Below, piece by piece: positions 7,837 through 16,891 of a stretch of 61,215 bases of DNA. The stretch spans positions 1 through 61,215 of the forward strand of contig JAGDWH010000004.1 of the NCBI GenBank assembly GCA_023269765.1. Reading direction: 5' to 3'. This stretch comes from Desulfurococcaceae archaeon (GTDB taxonomy: Archaea > Thermoproteota > Thermoprotei_A > Sulfolobales > Desulfurococcaceae). Within the stretch, counting starts at the first letter, position 1; every line of letters starts with the position of its first letter. Below the pieces are notes generated by a model. It saw only the letters and a program-made list of their open reading frames with translations. It searched no databases and was not told where the DNA came from. A program made the translations under genes and the position numbers.

Positions 7837-9165
7837 CTAGACCTCTGGTTTTGTTATATTAATGCCTTCCAAGAGCAGGTATGGAGCCCTAGTTGGCGTT
7901 CTAACTTCCCACCACCAAATATCGTATCTTTCGCGAGTGGAGCCCTGAATGTTGCTGAGGATTTGTGGAAAGGTAGCTGCTATTCTAACTCTTCCAACAT
8001 CACCAACTACTTTTCCGTTCTTAACGTAGAGAGCTACGTCTCTCGATACCGTGGAAAACGCGCCCTCGTAGTAATTTTGTAGCCTGGTGTACCAGTTGTT
8101 AGTAATAAACAAGCCTTCGCGCAGCTCGCTAATGAGCTCTTCCTCGCTCAACTCGCCACCGGATACTTCGAGGTTCCACGACAATGGATAAATCCAGCCA
8201 GCATTGCCTGTAGACTTCGTGCCCATCCTTCCCGCCGTGCCAGAATTGTGTAGCAGCGATTTGAAGAGGCCGTTTTCAATTATGGGCTTGTCGACTGTTT
8301 CAATACCCTCGTCGTCAAAACCCGTAGCCCCAGGCAGGGTAGCGTCTCGAGGCTTATCGTAGAGTGAGAATTTTTCATGTGCTACCTTGTCGCCTAGTTT
8401 GTACTTTGCAAAAAACGAGAAGCCTGTAAGCACGGATAGCGCTGATGCCATACTACCTACGTAATTCATCAGGTTACCTACAACGAGGGGTGATATTACG
8501 ACTTTATACTTGCCAGGCGTTATGCTAGTTTTAGATGAGGTGATGGTCGCGTACTTACCCGCTATTCTGCCTACTTTCCTTACCTCCTCGATATTGACTC
8601 GGGTTGAGCCATGCGCCCAGTGCCCGCTGAAGTCCCCTCTAAACGCTCTTGCGTAAGCCTCAACGAAGGTCTTAGACTCTCTACACTCATAGCCCCTACT
8701 AGTGGCTAGTGTCTTGGTCAATTTACCCAGAGAGATCATTCCAGCGACTCTCTCTGCTCCAGCGCCCAGTGCTTCGTCAATTAGTACTTCAACGAGGCGC
8801 GATGGATCTTCAGAGAACTTGTCAATTGCTGGATCATACACGTCGCTGAGAGGTTTACAAACCTGGGCTTCTGGTAGCGGTGAGTAGAGTTCTGATTCCT
8901 CTACTTTATCAGCAAGTTCTATGAGTCTTCCAGTGCTCTCAAGTATTTGATCAATGTTGCGAGTTCTAAACCTAAGTATCCACATGCGCTTGTTCTTGGC
9001 AAGCCTCAGCATGACTTCCCAGTCAAGCCAGCTCTGCACAACCGAGGGCTCGCTATTCCACAACTTAACCATTGTACGATCTGTTTCGATTAGTAGAACA
9101 GCGACTTCATCATAAGTTCTCGAGAGCTCTTTAACTAATTTCTGAGCAAGCTCGTGAGCACTCAT
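7837..9165 (-). CDS. pmbA: TldE/PmbA-like subunit of the TldD/TldE protease
   Basis: A 442-residue protein of the PmbA/TldD superfamily, the partner that lacks the metal-binding HExxxH motif. In bacteria TldD/TldE is a heterodimeric metalloprotease that degrades unfolded peptides and matures modified peptides; archaeal substrates are unknown. The sequence ITPGKYKVVISPLVVGNLMNY around residue 245 and GFDDEGIETVDKPIIENGLF after it are typical of the family. The frame extends to 9255, but ATG 9165 overlaps the TldD stop (ATGA) and gives a family-length protein, so the two genes form a coupled pair. Confidence 0.9.
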   Translation of the reverse strand: MSAHELAQKLVKELSRTYDEVAVLLIETDRTMVKLWNSEPSVVQSWLDWEVMLRLAKNKRMWILRFRTRNIDQILESTGRLIELADKVEESELYSPLPEAQVCKPLSDVYDPAIDKFSEDPSRLVEVLIDEALGAGAERVAGMISLGKLTKTLATSRGYECRESKTFVEAYARAFRGDFSGHWAHGSTRVNIEEVRKVGRIAGKYATITSSKTSITPGKYKVVISPLVVGNLMNYVGSMASALSVLTGFSFFAKYKLGDKVAHEKFSLYDKPRDATLPGATGFDDEGIETVDKPIIENGLFKSLLHNSGTAGRMGTKSTGNAGWIYPLSWNLEVSGGELSEEELISELREGLFITNNWYTRLQNYYEGAFSTVSRDVALYVKNGKVVGDVGRVRIAATFPQILSNIQGSTRERYDIWWWEVRTPTRAPYLLLEGINITKPEV

Positions 9166-10616
9166 TCTAAAACCCCCACTTTCATTTTTGCTAAGCGCAC
9201 GTTGGGACCACCAAACCAAACTGGAACACCTTGAGAAGGCTCGCCCTTGCCACATGTCCCTGGGTAGAACTCCAAGTTCTTGTCAACACCCACGATGTTG
9301 CTGTAGAACCACCCTGTAGTAAATTCGAGAACGGGGTTCGTGACTGGCTCTGCTAATTCTCCGTTTTTAATCAAGTAGGCCTCTAGTCCAACATATCTCT
9401 GGTTCCACCGCGCGTCATCAATATTCCACTCCATGTAGGACTTAACATATACTCCTAGCTCTATGTCTTCAATTAGTTCTTCGAATGACATATCGCCTGG
9501 GGCGAGGTAGGTATTGCTCATCCTGATAATGGGCTCAGAAGCGTAGTTCATTGAGCGAGCAGCACCGTTGCTCTGTGCCTTGAAAATGCGGGCTGTGTGC
9601 CTATTGTGTAGAGGCTCGTAGAGCAAGCCTTCTCTGTAGAGGTAGCGGGGTCTGGCTCTAACGCACTCGTCGTCATAGAGGTAAAAGCCGTAGCTGCCAG
9701 GTATTGTGGGGTCTTCTACGACTGTTGCATACTTGTTTCCAACCCTAAATTCCCCGATCATTGATGGCTTAACGTAAGACTCGCCTGCTTGTGCTGCTTC
9801 TCTTCCAAGAATCCTATCGGCTTCCATCGGGTGCCCCGCCGATTCGTGAACTATTAAGCCTACTACTTCTTGTCCAAGAACTACGTCTAGTTTTTCTGAA
9901 GGTGGCTTAACACCCTTCACTAAGACCTTTTCGAGCCTTGCGAGCTCACTCGACACTTCCTCGGGCACCCTCCACTCATCTACTTTTTCACCACCACCAG
10001 AAGCCCCGAATTCTGCATACCTCTGTATAGTGCCACGCTGGTGTAGCAGCGTGCTTCCAATCGACACATACGGTCTTGGGACAACCGACTTCACTAATCC
10101 TCCATCTGAGTTCACAATAATCTTCGACTCAATAGCGACTCTGACTCTACCAGTCATTACAGCGAGCTTTGCTTCTTTGACAGTGCTTGCAGCCTGCTTG
10201 TAGGTTTCTAGCAGTAAGTTAAGCGCGCTAACTGGGGTCAAGTAGTCTTGAAGGGGCTTCTTCTCGATTACAGAGTACTTCGCCACGCCTAGTCTCTCCT
10301 CGGAGAACTCTATGGGCGTTTTCCTTAGCCTACTGGCAGCCCTCGCTCTAGTAACCGCTACTTCAAGTGCTTTAAACAACCCTTCCTTAGTCAAGTCGCT
10401 AGTTGCCGCGAAGCCTAATGAGCCGTCCACGATAACCCTCACGCTAACTCCACGCTCTCTCACATACTCTACGCCAAGAACGCGCATGTTCCGCGTACTC
10501 ACCGAATAACCGTAGTTATCGTGATACCTGGCCTCAACGTAGGATGCTCCGAGGCTCCTTCCTCTATCAACTACTCGATGTAGGACAGTCTCATCCACCT
10601 CCTCTAGTTGAGCCAC
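9162..10616 (-). CDS. tldD: TldD metalloprotease catalytic subunit
   Basis: A 484-residue TldD homologue. The metal-binding motif HESAGHPMEAD (H-E-x-x-x-H) lies near residue 257, followed by the conserved VEDPTIPGSYGFYLYDDEC and NRHTA parts. It is the first gene of a two-gene leftward operon with the TldE-like partner, overlapping it by 4 nt. A leftward TATA-like ACTTTTTAACCC at 10660-10649 fits a transcript start near 10630. Peptide degradation or peptide maturation is the family role; the local substrate is unknown. Confidence 0.93.
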   Translation of the reverse strand: MAQLEEVDETVLHRVVDRGRSLGASYVEARYHDNYGYSVSTRNMRVLGVEYVRERGVSVRVIVDGSLGFAATSDLTKEGLFKALEVAVTRARAASRLRKTPIEFSEERLGVAKYSVIEKKPLQDYLTPVSALNLLLETYKQAASTVKEAKLAVMTGRVRVAIESKIIVNSDGGLVKSVVPRPYVSIGSTLLHQRGTIQRYAEFGASGGGEKVDEWRVPEEVSSELARLEKVLVKGVKPPSEKLDVVLGQEVVGLIVHESAGHPMEADRILGREAAQAGESYVKPSMIGEFRVGNKYATVVEDPTIPGSYGFYLYDDECVRARPRYLYREGLLYEPLHNRHTARIFKAQSNGAARSMNYASEPIIRMSNTYLAPGDMSFEELIEDIELGVYVKSYMEWNIDDARWNQRYVGLEAYLIKNGELAEPVTNPVLEFTTGWFYSNIVGVDKNLEFYPGTCGKGEPSQGVPVWFGGPNVRLAKMKVGVLE

Positions 10617-10759
10617 TACTACCCCCGTTTGGTGATGGGCCGCGTTGGGTTAAAAAGTTGAGTTAAGTGGCGACTTTCTGGACGACTCAGTAGCGTCATT
10701 GCAACAGATTAGCACTACATGTTACTATGAGCTTGTTTTAACGATGCCACTTTACCGAA

Positions 10760-10769
10760 CATATATATG
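10760..10769 (+). promoter_or_regulatory. TATA box of the acyl-CoA synthetase operon
   Basis: CATATATATG places the transcript start near 10791, between the earliest possible start at 10772 and the GTG at 10808, which has GGGGTGAG at 10796-10803. The box therefore supports the later start. Confidence 0.55.
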
Positions 10770-10807
10770 CGTTGTTTAATGCATACTGGGTATGCGGGGT
10801 GAGCCTC

Positions 10808-12196
10808 GTGGTCTCGAGCAACTTGATTAAATTCTTCCAACCCGAAAGTGTGGCCATCATAGGGGCTACTCCAAAAGAAGGAAAAGTCGGGCGGGTCATA
10901 CTCGAGAACTTCATAACCAGGTTTAAGGGGCAGATATACCCCGTTAACCCGCACTATAGCGAGATCTTCGGGTTGAAGTGCTACCGCAGCGTGAAGGAAA
11001 TACCGGAAACACCGGATTTAGGCGTAGTAGCTGTTCCAGCACCTAGCGTACCTGAAGTCATTGAAGAACTCGGAGAAAAGGGAACTAGAGCCGCTATTGT
11101 GATTAGCGGTGGATTCAGAGAGACCGGGACTCCCGAAGGCGAGATGCTAGAAGAGAGGCTCGTAGAAGCTGCGAAAAAACACGGCGTGAGAGTTATTGGG
11201 CCCAACTGCATAGGAATATACGATAACTGGAGTGGTGTAGACACGTTCTTTACTCCTAAGATGAAAAAACCTCCAAAGGGGCATGTAGCTTTCATTAGTC
11301 AAAGTGGCGCGTTTGCGACAGCGCTGATGGACTGGATGGCCTACAATGGAATTGGCGTTTCGAGAGCCATTAGCTATGGCAACAAAGTCGACGTAGATGA
11401 TGTAGAACTCCTGGAATTCCTCGGTGAAGACGAACACACCAAGGTGATACTAATGTATATCGAAGGACTGAAGACTGCTCGCGGTAAAGCCTTCATTGAG
11501 ACTGCAAAAAAAGTATCCAAGAAAAAGCCCATAGTGATTTACAAGGCTGGCAAGACAAGTAGAGGAAGTAGAGCGGCTGCAAGCCACACGGCTGCACTAG
11601 CAGGCGATTACTCTGTCTATAGGGCTGCTTTTAAGCAGGCTGGAGTCTTAGAGGCCGAGAGCTTTGATGAGATGATGGACTACGTCAGGATACTACTAGA
11701 TCAGCCAGTAATGAAGGGCAATAGGGTTTACATAGTAACCGACGCTGGTGGAGTTGGAGTAATGTTGACTGACGCGCTGACGAGCGCAGGTTTCGATGTA
11801 CCCGTAACTCCGCCGGACTTGAGAGAAAAGCTCAGAAGCTTCTTGCCACGTCACTGCATAGTTGAAAACCCCATAGATCTCACAGGCGATACTGATGACG
11901 AGAGGTATATCCGAGTACTAGACTTACTGGTAGAGAGAGACGACGTAGATGCAATTGTTGTTGTCGCGCTACCGCAAGTTCCCGGCATAAGGGGGACATT
12001 TGTAGACCACATAATTAAGCTTAAGAGAGAGCACAATAAGCCCATAGTAGCGCTCACTATTGGAAGCGACGTATCTGTTGAAACGGCGAAGAAGCTTCAA
12101 GAAGGGGGCGTAACTACCTTCGAATCTCCAGAGAGGCTTGCAAAAACGTTAAAGGCTTTATACACTTATAGCCTAATTAAAAGTAAAAGTAGCTGA
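10808..12196 (+). CDS. acdA: ADP-forming acetate/acyl-CoA synthetase, alpha subunit
   Basis: A 462-residue alpha subunit of the archaeal ADP-forming acyl-CoA synthetase, which turns acetyl- or other acyl-CoA plus ADP and phosphate into the acid and ATP at the end of sugar or peptide fermentation. The CoA-binding Rossmann part starts VAIIGATPKEGKVG near residue 15, the ligase-CoA part has GPNCIGIYD and ISQSGAFATALMDW, and the phosphorylated histidine is expected in AAASHTAALAGDY near residue 260. GTG 10808 is chosen for its ribosome site and the promoter. The ATP-grasp beta subunit follows 10 nt downstream. Confidence 0.93.
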   Translation: MVSSNLIKFFQPESVAIIGATPKEGKVGRVILENFITRFKGQIYPVNPHYSEIFGLKCYRSVKEIPETPDLGVVAVPAPSVPEVIEELGEKGTRAAIVISGGFRETGTPEGEMLEERLVEAAKKHGVRVIGPNCIGIYDNWSGVDTFFTPKMKKPPKGHVAFISQSGAFATALMDWMAYNGIGVSRAISYGNKVDVDDVELLEFLGEDEHTKVILMYIEGLKTARGKAFIETAKKVSKKKPIVIYKAGKTSRGSRAAASHTAALAGDYSVYRAAFKQAGVLEAESFDEMMDYVRILLDQPVMKGNRVYIVTDAGGVGVMLTDALTSAGFDVPVTPPDLREKLRSFLPRHCIVENPIDLTGDTDDERYIRVLDLLVERDDVDAIVVVALPQVPGIRGTFVDHIIKLKREHNKPIVALTIGSDVSVETAKKLQEGGVTTFESPERLAKTLKALYTYSLIKSKSS

Positions 12197-12206
12197 GGTG
12201 CTTTGC

Positions 12207-12911
12207 GTGACGCCCAGAGAAACCATAAGAAGGGCTATTAGAGAAGGCAGGTTCAAGCTGCTAGAGCACGAGGCTTTTGAGCTAGCAAGGTACTATGGCA
12301 TTACAACTCCTAAGGCGTATCTCGTGAAAACCCCTGAAGAAGCCTACGAGCTGGCAGATCGCGTTGGCTATCCAATAGCACTTAAAATAGTCTCGCCAGA
12401 CATAACGCACAAGAGCGATGTTGGCGGTGTAAGGCTATTCCTCGATAACAAGAACAAGGTAGCAGCAGCCGTTAAAGAAATGCTTGAGACCGTGTCTCAG
12501 CGCGCCCCAAAGGCCCGAATAGCTGGAGTGCTTATGTATAACATGGCTCCCCCAGGCCTAGAAGTAATAGTGGGTGGTATACGCGACGACATATTTGGTG
12601 CTGCCGTAATGTTCGGGCTCGGTGGTATTTTCGTAGAAGTACTCAAAGACGTGTCCTTCAGGATAGCGCCGATCACTCATGAGGAAGCACTTGAAATGAT
12701 AAACGAGATAAAGTCGGCTAAGATACTTGACGGGTACAGGGGGCAGCCGCCTGTAGACAAGAATGCTATCGCAGACATCATTGTTAAAACAGGGCAGCTG
12801 TTGCTGGAAAACCCCGAGGTGGAGTCTATAGACATAAATCCCGTCATAGTCTACGAAAAAGGTGCCATAGCAGTTGACGTTAGAGTAATTCTCAGCAATA
12901 AAGTGCAGTGA
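12207..12911 (+). CDS. acdB: ADP-forming acetate/acyl-CoA synthetase, beta subunit
   Basis: A 234-residue ATP-grasp protein, the beta subunit partner of the preceding gene. Diagnostic parts are ALKIVSPDITHKSDVGGV near residue 57, GVLMYNMAPPGLEVIVGG near residue 110, GLGGIFVEVLKDVSFRIAP near residue 140 and the closing ESIDINPVIVYEKG. GTG 12207 with GAGGTG at 12195-12200 is preferred to GTG 12198, which is part of that site. The two subunits are separate genes as in Pyrococcus, rather than fused. Acyl specificity cannot be told. Confidence 0.93.
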   Translation: MTPRETIRRAIREGRFKLLEHEAFELARYYGITTPKAYLVKTPEEAYELADRVGYPIALKIVSPDITHKSDVGGVRLFLDNKNKVAAAVKEMLETVSQRAPKARIAGVLMYNMAPPGLEVIVGGIRDDIFGAAVMFGLGGIFVEVLKDVSFRIAPITHEEALEMINEIKSAKILDGYRGQPPVDKNAIADIIVKTGQLLLENPEVESIDINPVIVYEKGAIAVDVRVILSNKVQ

Positions 12912-12926
12912 GAGTGCTAATAGCAC

Positions 12927-13832
12927 ATGAGTAGCGACAACAGCAATTTAGAACTCCTTAGGCAAGAAGTTGAGAAAACACTTAGCGAAATTTCGCAAGC
13001 AAGAGAAGAACTCAAGAATTTAAGGGAAAGGCAATTAGCACTACAGAATCAGATTAGAGAACTTCGATCACAGAAAAACGCTCTACTCGAGGAAATTAGG
13101 CGACTTAAGTCTGAACTCAGAGATCTAAGAGAAAAGAAGAAGGTAGTCGTAAGCCAGCTCAGAGAGGCCGTTAGTGAGAGGAAAAGGATTGCTGGAGAGC
13201 TCAGAGCTCTTCGGGAGCTAATTAGCGGAAAGCTGAGCGAGTTGCGTTCTCTTTCGAGCGAAATCAAGCTACCTTTAAGCGTCATTAAAAAGAAGATCGA
13301 TGAAATAGAGTGGGAAATACAAACAACAGCTTTAACTGTTGAAAGAGAATTTGAGCTCATCGAGAAGCTACGTGCTTACACATCCCTATACAAAAAAGCC
13401 CTTGCTGCTTCTAAGAGCAGGGAAGAAGTTTTTGAGCTCAAAAATCTCAGAGACTCCCTAAAACAACAATTGAGTGAACTCAACAAAAAGATCGAGGAAC
13501 TGAGAAGTAGCATGACTTCTATAAGCATCAATCTCAAAAAATTGAGAAAAGAGCTTGAAGAAAAGGTTCAAAAATACAGCTCGCTCAAGGAAAAGCTGCT
13601 TTTAGTGAGAAAAGAGCTCGAGAACTGCAGGAATGCGGAAGTTCTAGTAGCGTCGAAGATAAATGCTCTGCGCCAAAAACACAACAACCTCTTGAAGCAA
13701 ATTGAAGAAGCACAAAAAGCCCAAATCTTAAGCGCAAAGAGAGAGAAAATAGCTCAAGAGGCCTCTCAGAGGCGAAAGAAGAAGTTCTCGATCGAAGAAC
13801 TGAAAATATTGCACGGGATTGTGGACGAATAG
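12927..13832 (+). CDS. Archaeal coiled-coil protein (COG1340 type)
   Basis: A 301-residue protein that is coiled coil from about residue 5 to 285, rich in Glu, Lys, Arg, Leu and Ser, with a short C-terminal segment KKKFSIEELKILHGIV. It resembles the uncharacterised archaeal coiled-coil family COG1340, sometimes misnamed as a phosphatase in databases. There is no membrane segment or catalytic motif. It lies 15 nt after acdB and 29 nt before the cis-prenyltransferase gene, so it is probably co-transcribed, but the neighbours do not reveal its job. Confidence 0.75.
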   Translation: MSSDNSNLELLRQEVEKTLSEISQAREELKNLRERQLALQNQIRELRSQKNALLEEIRRLKSELRDLREKKKVVVSQLREAVSERKRIAGELRALRELISGKLSELRSLSSEIKLPLSVIKKKIDEIEWEIQTTALTVEREFELIEKLRAYTSLYKKALAASKSREEVFELKNLRDSLKQQLSELNKKIEELRSSMTSISINLKKLRKELEEKVQKYSSLKEKLLLVRKELENCRNAEVLVASKINALRQKHNNLLKQIEEAQKAQILSAKREKIAQEASQRRKKKFSIEELKILHGIVDE

Positions 13833-13861
13833 CGCTCTCCTCCCCGCGGGGTGCGGCGCTT

Positions 13862-14653
13862 GTGCTTGCTCTAATTAAGCTAGCTAACTACCTACTTAAA
13901 CCCGTTTACAAAGTCTACGAGAAGTGGCTGTGGATTCAGATAAAGAACGGTCAATTTCCAAGGCACATCGGCATAATACCCGATGGCAATAGAAGGTGGG
14001 CTGCTAAAATGGGTCTAGATCCTAAAAGCGGGCACCTATTTGGTTATGAAAAAATGAAGGAAGTGCTCAAGTGGATATGGGAGCTGAAAATACCCTATGT
14101 AACTATATTCGCGATGAGCTTCGAGAACTGCCTCTACAGGAGTGAAGAGGAGAGAATGCAGCTCTTTAAACTCGCGAAAGAGGGGCTCGAAGAGCTCCTT
14201 TCAATGCCTGAAATTCACAAATATGAAATTAAAGTGCACTTAGTAGGTAGACTCGAGCTAGTGCCAAGTTACGTCAAGGAAGCGGCTGAGAAAGTCGAAA
14301 AAACGACTGCGAGCTACAACAACTATACACTGACAATAGCATTGTGCTATGGTGGGCGACAGGAGATAATAGACGCTGTGAAGAAGCTGGCACGCAACGT
14401 AGAAGCGGGGTTACTCGCATCTAGTGAAATAACCGAAGAAGTATTTTCGAAGTACTTACAGACAGGAAATATACCCGATGTAGACCTCATTATAAGAACT
14501 AGCGGCGAAGAAAGAATAAGCAACTTCCTCCTCTGGCACATACCGTACAGCGAGCTATACTTCTGCGACGTTTTCTGGCCCGAGTTTAGGAAAATAGACT
14601 TCTGGAGAGCTATTAGAAGCTACCAGAAGAGGCAACGGCGCTTTGGTCGTTAA
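13862..14653 (+). CDS. uppS: cis-prenyltransferase (undecaprenyl/dolichyl-type diphosphate synthase)
   Basis: A 263-residue cis-prenyltransferase that elongates an allylic diphosphate with isopentenyl diphosphate to make the long lipid carrier for glycosylation. The catalytic Asp is in GIIPDGNRRWA near residue 40; SFENCLYRSEEE, ALCYGGRQEI, and the C-terminal DLIIRTSGEERISNFLLW with the basic RTSGE pocket are all present. The start is GTG 13862 with GGGGTG about 12 nt upstream. It sits downstream of the coiled-coil gene on the same strand. Confidence 0.93.
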   Translation: MLALIKLANYLLKPVYKVYEKWLWIQIKNGQFPRHIGIIPDGNRRWAAKMGLDPKSGHLFGYEKMKEVLKWIWELKIPYVTIFAMSFENCLYRSEEERMQLFKLAKEGLEELLSMPEIHKYEIKVHLVGRLELVPSYVKEAAEKVEKTTASYNNYTLTIALCYGGRQEIIDAVKKLARNVEAGLLASSEITEEVFSKYLQTGNIPDVDLIIRTSGEERISNFLLWHIPYSELYFCDVFWPEFRKIDFWRAIRSYQKRQRRFGR

Positions 14654-14667
14654 TACCACTTAAAACT

Positions 14668-14677
14668 GCTTTTAAGG
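14668..14677 (+). promoter_or_regulatory. TATA box before rps8e
   Basis: GCTTTTAAGG with an expected transcript start near 14699, five bases before GTG 14704. This suggests a nearly leaderless S8e/SRP19 mRNA. Confidence 0.45.
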
Positions 14678-14703
14678 TCCAATAACACTAACGAAGGAAC
14701 CTG

Positions 14704-15102
14704 GTGAAATACGCCGTGTCACACTACCAAGGCAATGACCTCAGAAAGCCCAGTGGCGGATTGAGAGGGAAACACAGGGATAAGCGCAAATACGAGCTCG
14801 GGGGACCTCCTACCATGACAAAATTAAGCGAGGAAGAGGGGAGAAGGGTAGATAGGACTTATGGGGGTAATTTCAAAGTCAGGCTCAGAGTAGCATCCTA
14901 TATCAACGTGGCAACGAAAGATGGCACTGTTAAGAGAGCAAAAATACTCGACATCGTAGAAACGCCGGAGAATCCTCAGTATGCAAGGTTTAAAATCATC
15001 TCAAAGGGAAGCATAGTCAAGACAAGCATAGGTTTAGTAAAAGTAACTTCTAGGCCTGGCCAAGACGGCGTCTTAAACGGCATCTTAATAGAAGGCACTT
15101 AG
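14704..15102 (+). CDS. rps8e: Small-subunit ribosomal protein S8e
   Basis: A 132-residue archaeal/eukaryotic S8e with its hallmark N-terminus (SGGLRGKHRDKRKYELGGPP, residues 18-37) and the C-terminal VTSRPGQDGVLNGILIEG. It binds the small-subunit rRNA. Start is GTG, close behind a TATA box. SRP19 follows 19 nt downstream, so both are probably on one transcript. Confidence 0.96.
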   Translation: MKYAVSHYQGNDLRKPSGGLRGKHRDKRKYELGGPPTMTKLSEEEGRRVDRTYGGNFKVRLRVASYINVATKDGTVKRAKILDIVETPENPQYARFKIISKGSIVKTSIGLVKVTSRPGQDGVLNGILIEGT

Positions 15103-15121
15103 CTCCTACTCGGTGCCATAG

Positions 15122-15436
15122 TTGAGTAGAGAGTACAAGGGCAAGCGCATCGTAATATACCCCATTTACCTGGATTCTACTCTCAGTAGAAAAGAAGGTA
15201 GGAAGATCCCACTAAGCCTCGCCATACCTAAACCCACACTCGAGGAAATTGCTGCTGCTTGCGAAAAATTAGGACTAAACCCCGAGATCGAGCCAGATAA
15301 AGTACATCCCAAGAGTATTGCGTTGAGAGGCAGAGTTGTCGCAAATAAACTCGAAAGCAAGTTAAGAACCCTCTACGCTGTAGCTAAGACCATAGTAGAA
15401 ATGCGGAAATTAGTGAGGCAGAAGACCGCATTATAG
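15122..15436 (+). CDS. srp19: Signal recognition particle 19 kDa subunit
   Basis: A 104-residue SRP19, which binds the tetraloops of SRP RNA helices 6 and 8 and helps SRP54 to join the particle. The N-terminal IVIYPIYLDSTLSRKEGRKI (residues 10-29) and the following PLSLAIPKPTLEEI are typical. The TTG start is in line with the frequent use of TTG here. No SRP RNA gene was recognised in the window. Confidence 0.92.
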   Translation: MSREYKGKRIVIYPIYLDSTLSRKEGRKIPLSLAIPKPTLEEIAAACEKLGLNPEIEPDKVHPKSIALRGRVVANKLESKLRTLYAVAKTIVEMRKLVRQKTAL

Positions 15437-15478
15437 TAAGTCAAAGGGCTTTAATAGTAAAGGTCTTTAAATAGAGCA

Positions 15479-15555
15479 TGTAGCGTACTCAGCTGTTTAC
15501 TGCACTTGCCTCAAGCGCTTTAGAAGGCGTGTGAGGCTGCTTCCCACCCGCTACA
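15479..15555 (+). ncRNA. Candidate structured RNA, possibly H/ACA-like, upstream of gar1
   Basis: The intergenic stretch between srp19 and gar1 is about 300 bases without a coding frame. Inside it TGTAGCG (15479-15485) can pair with CGCTACA (15549-15555), enclosing a second stem GCCTCA/TGAGGC (15508-15513 with 15532-15537) topped by CGC/GCG. An ACA triplet at 15553 lies 15 nt after the upper stem, the spacing expected for H/ACA guides, although it competes with the outer stem and no kink-turn is evident. GGCTTTAATAG near 15448-15458 could be its TATA box, and TCTTTAAATAG at 15464 is another. The rest of the gap holds TATA-like CATATATTGCC (15640-15650) and AAGTGCCCACTT, a short palindrome, probably gar1-tfb promoter elements. 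Confidence 0.35.
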
Positions 15556-15742
15556 AGTCAGGCGCCAGGGCAAAATAGTGAGAGCTCCTTTAGTATTATT
15601 TTAGTCTTTAAGTGATTATAGTAAAGCCGTCATATATTGCCTCTTTCGAAAATTCGCCACTCTTAAGTGCCCACTTGCTAATAAGTAGTTGAGTAACTTA
15701 CTGACCTAGGAGCGGTGCGGAGCTTCTAAGAAGGTGGCTATT

Positions 15743-16015
15743 TTGCGGCTACTTGGCATAGCCGAGACTTATACTTGTAGTGGCTACTTAGTAGTTAAGC
15801 CTTACATAAAAAACGTGCTTAGAGCAATATATAGCGAGGTCTTTGATAGCTCTGGCAGAAAAGTTGGAAGAGTTGTAGACGTTATTGGTGGAGTAGACGA
15901 TCCCCGCCTAGTTGTAAAACTCTTTGACAGGGACTTCGGCGAGCTCCTCGCTTCAAGGCACGAAAGGCTCTACTATCAAATAATGCGCGAAGGCAAAAAG
16001 CCCGCTAAGCGGTAG
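15743..16015 (+). CDS. gar1: H/ACA RNP protein Gar1
   Basis: A 90-residue Gar1-like protein of the H/ACA ribonucleoprotein that guides rRNA pseudouridylation with Cbf5, Nop10 and L7Ae. The six-stranded barrel pattern is visible: LGIAETYTCSGYLVVKP, then VFDSSGRKVGRVVDVIGGVDDP and VVKLF. TTG 15743 with GGTGG at 15733-15737 gives the usual short N-terminus; GTG 15734 is the alternative. Its place just before a TFB gene is a conserved archaeal gene pair, which supports the call. Confidence 0.85.
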   Translation: MRLLGIAETYTCSGYLVVKPYIKNVLRAIYSEVFDSSGRKVGRVVDVIGGVDDPRLVVKLFDRDFGELLASRHERLYYQIMREGKKPAKR

Positions 16016-16024
16016 GTGTTCTGC

Positions 16025-16891
16025 GTGAAGTGCGATTATTGCAACTCAACCAATGTAGTCTACGACTCCTCTCTACACGCCTATGTCTGCAAATCCTGCG
16101 GAGTAGTCCTAGATGACCGCCCAATAGAGTACGTTGAGAAATACCCGAGAGAAGACAGCGTTCCACGCTATAGTGGCTTCTTTACTCACAGAGTTCACGA
16201 CCACGGCGTTGGCGGCACTGAAATTTCAGGCAACTTAGTCCGCCACATACAAGAAGGCAGAACGTGGGTTGCTCGAAACGCTGATGCAAAAATAGAGAGA
16301 GGAGAAAAGAAGCTCGTAAAGGCGCTCAAAGAGCTTAATAGCTTAGCAAAAGAGCTGGGAGCTCCAAGCGCTGTCGTCGAGACCGCGGGTAAGATATTGC
16401 ATAGAATATCAGAGAAGCTGAATGTGAAAGAGCAGACCATGAGAAAGATCGTTGCTGCAGCGCTGTACATAGCATACAAGAAGTGCGGATATCCTAAGCC
16501 AATAAAGCTCTTTGTGAACGAAGTAGGTATTAGTGAGCGAGACCTCTGGGAGGGAATCAAGAGACTTAGTGAACTGGACACCAAATTAAGGGTCTCAGCT
16601 GAGCAGAGCGAGCCGCGTTCCTACATAAGCTACATCGTTGCATCTCTCAAATTACCATCAGAAGCCGCTGTGCTTGCCAACGAGCTCGTTGTAAAAGCCA
16701 GAGAACACCCAGCAATAAGCGGCAAGAGCCCAGCAAGCTTGGCTGCCGCCGCTGTGTACCTAGCTAGCATACTGATGAACTGCAGAAAGAACCAACTAGA
16801 CGTGGGAAGCGTAATAGGACAAACAGATGTTGCAATTAGAAACGCTTACAACGCGCTCATAAAGGCCGTGGATGTCTACGTACTAATGTAG
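16025..16891 (+). CDS. tfb: Transcription initiation factor B (TFB), intact zinc ribbon
   Basis: A 288-residue TFIIB homologue that bridges TBP-bound promoter and RNA polymerase. The N-terminal zinc ribbon is complete (CDYCNS and CKSCGVV), the B-reader/linker region has GFFTHRVHDHGVGG, and two cyclin-like repeats follow (about residues 95-185 and 195-288). Compared with the other TFB at 39174 the linker is divergent and the basic C-terminal end is short. GTG 16025 is preferred over GTG 16016, which is part of the ribosome site TAGGTG. It is probably co-transcribed with gar1 (10 nt gap). Confidence 0.93.
   Translation: MKCDYCNSTNVVYDSSLHAYVCKSCGVVLDDRPIEYVEKYPREDSVPRYSGFFTHRVHDHGVGGTEISGNLVRHIQEGRTWVARNADAKIERGEKKLVKALKELNSLAKELGAPSAVVETAGKILHRISEKLNVKEQTMRKIVAAALYIAYKKCGYPKPIKLFVNEVGISERDLWEGIKRLSELDTKLRVSAEQSEPRSYISYIVASLKLPSEAAVLANELVVKAREHPAISGKSPASLAAAAVYLASILMNCRKNQLDVGSVIGQTDVAIRNAYNALIKAVDVYVLM

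Noticed and set aside
15437..15742. SRP RNA or RNase P RNA between srp19 and gar1
   Set aside because: The conserved SRP helix 8 loop and RNase P P4 sequences are absent, and the stretch is too short for a full SRP RNA.
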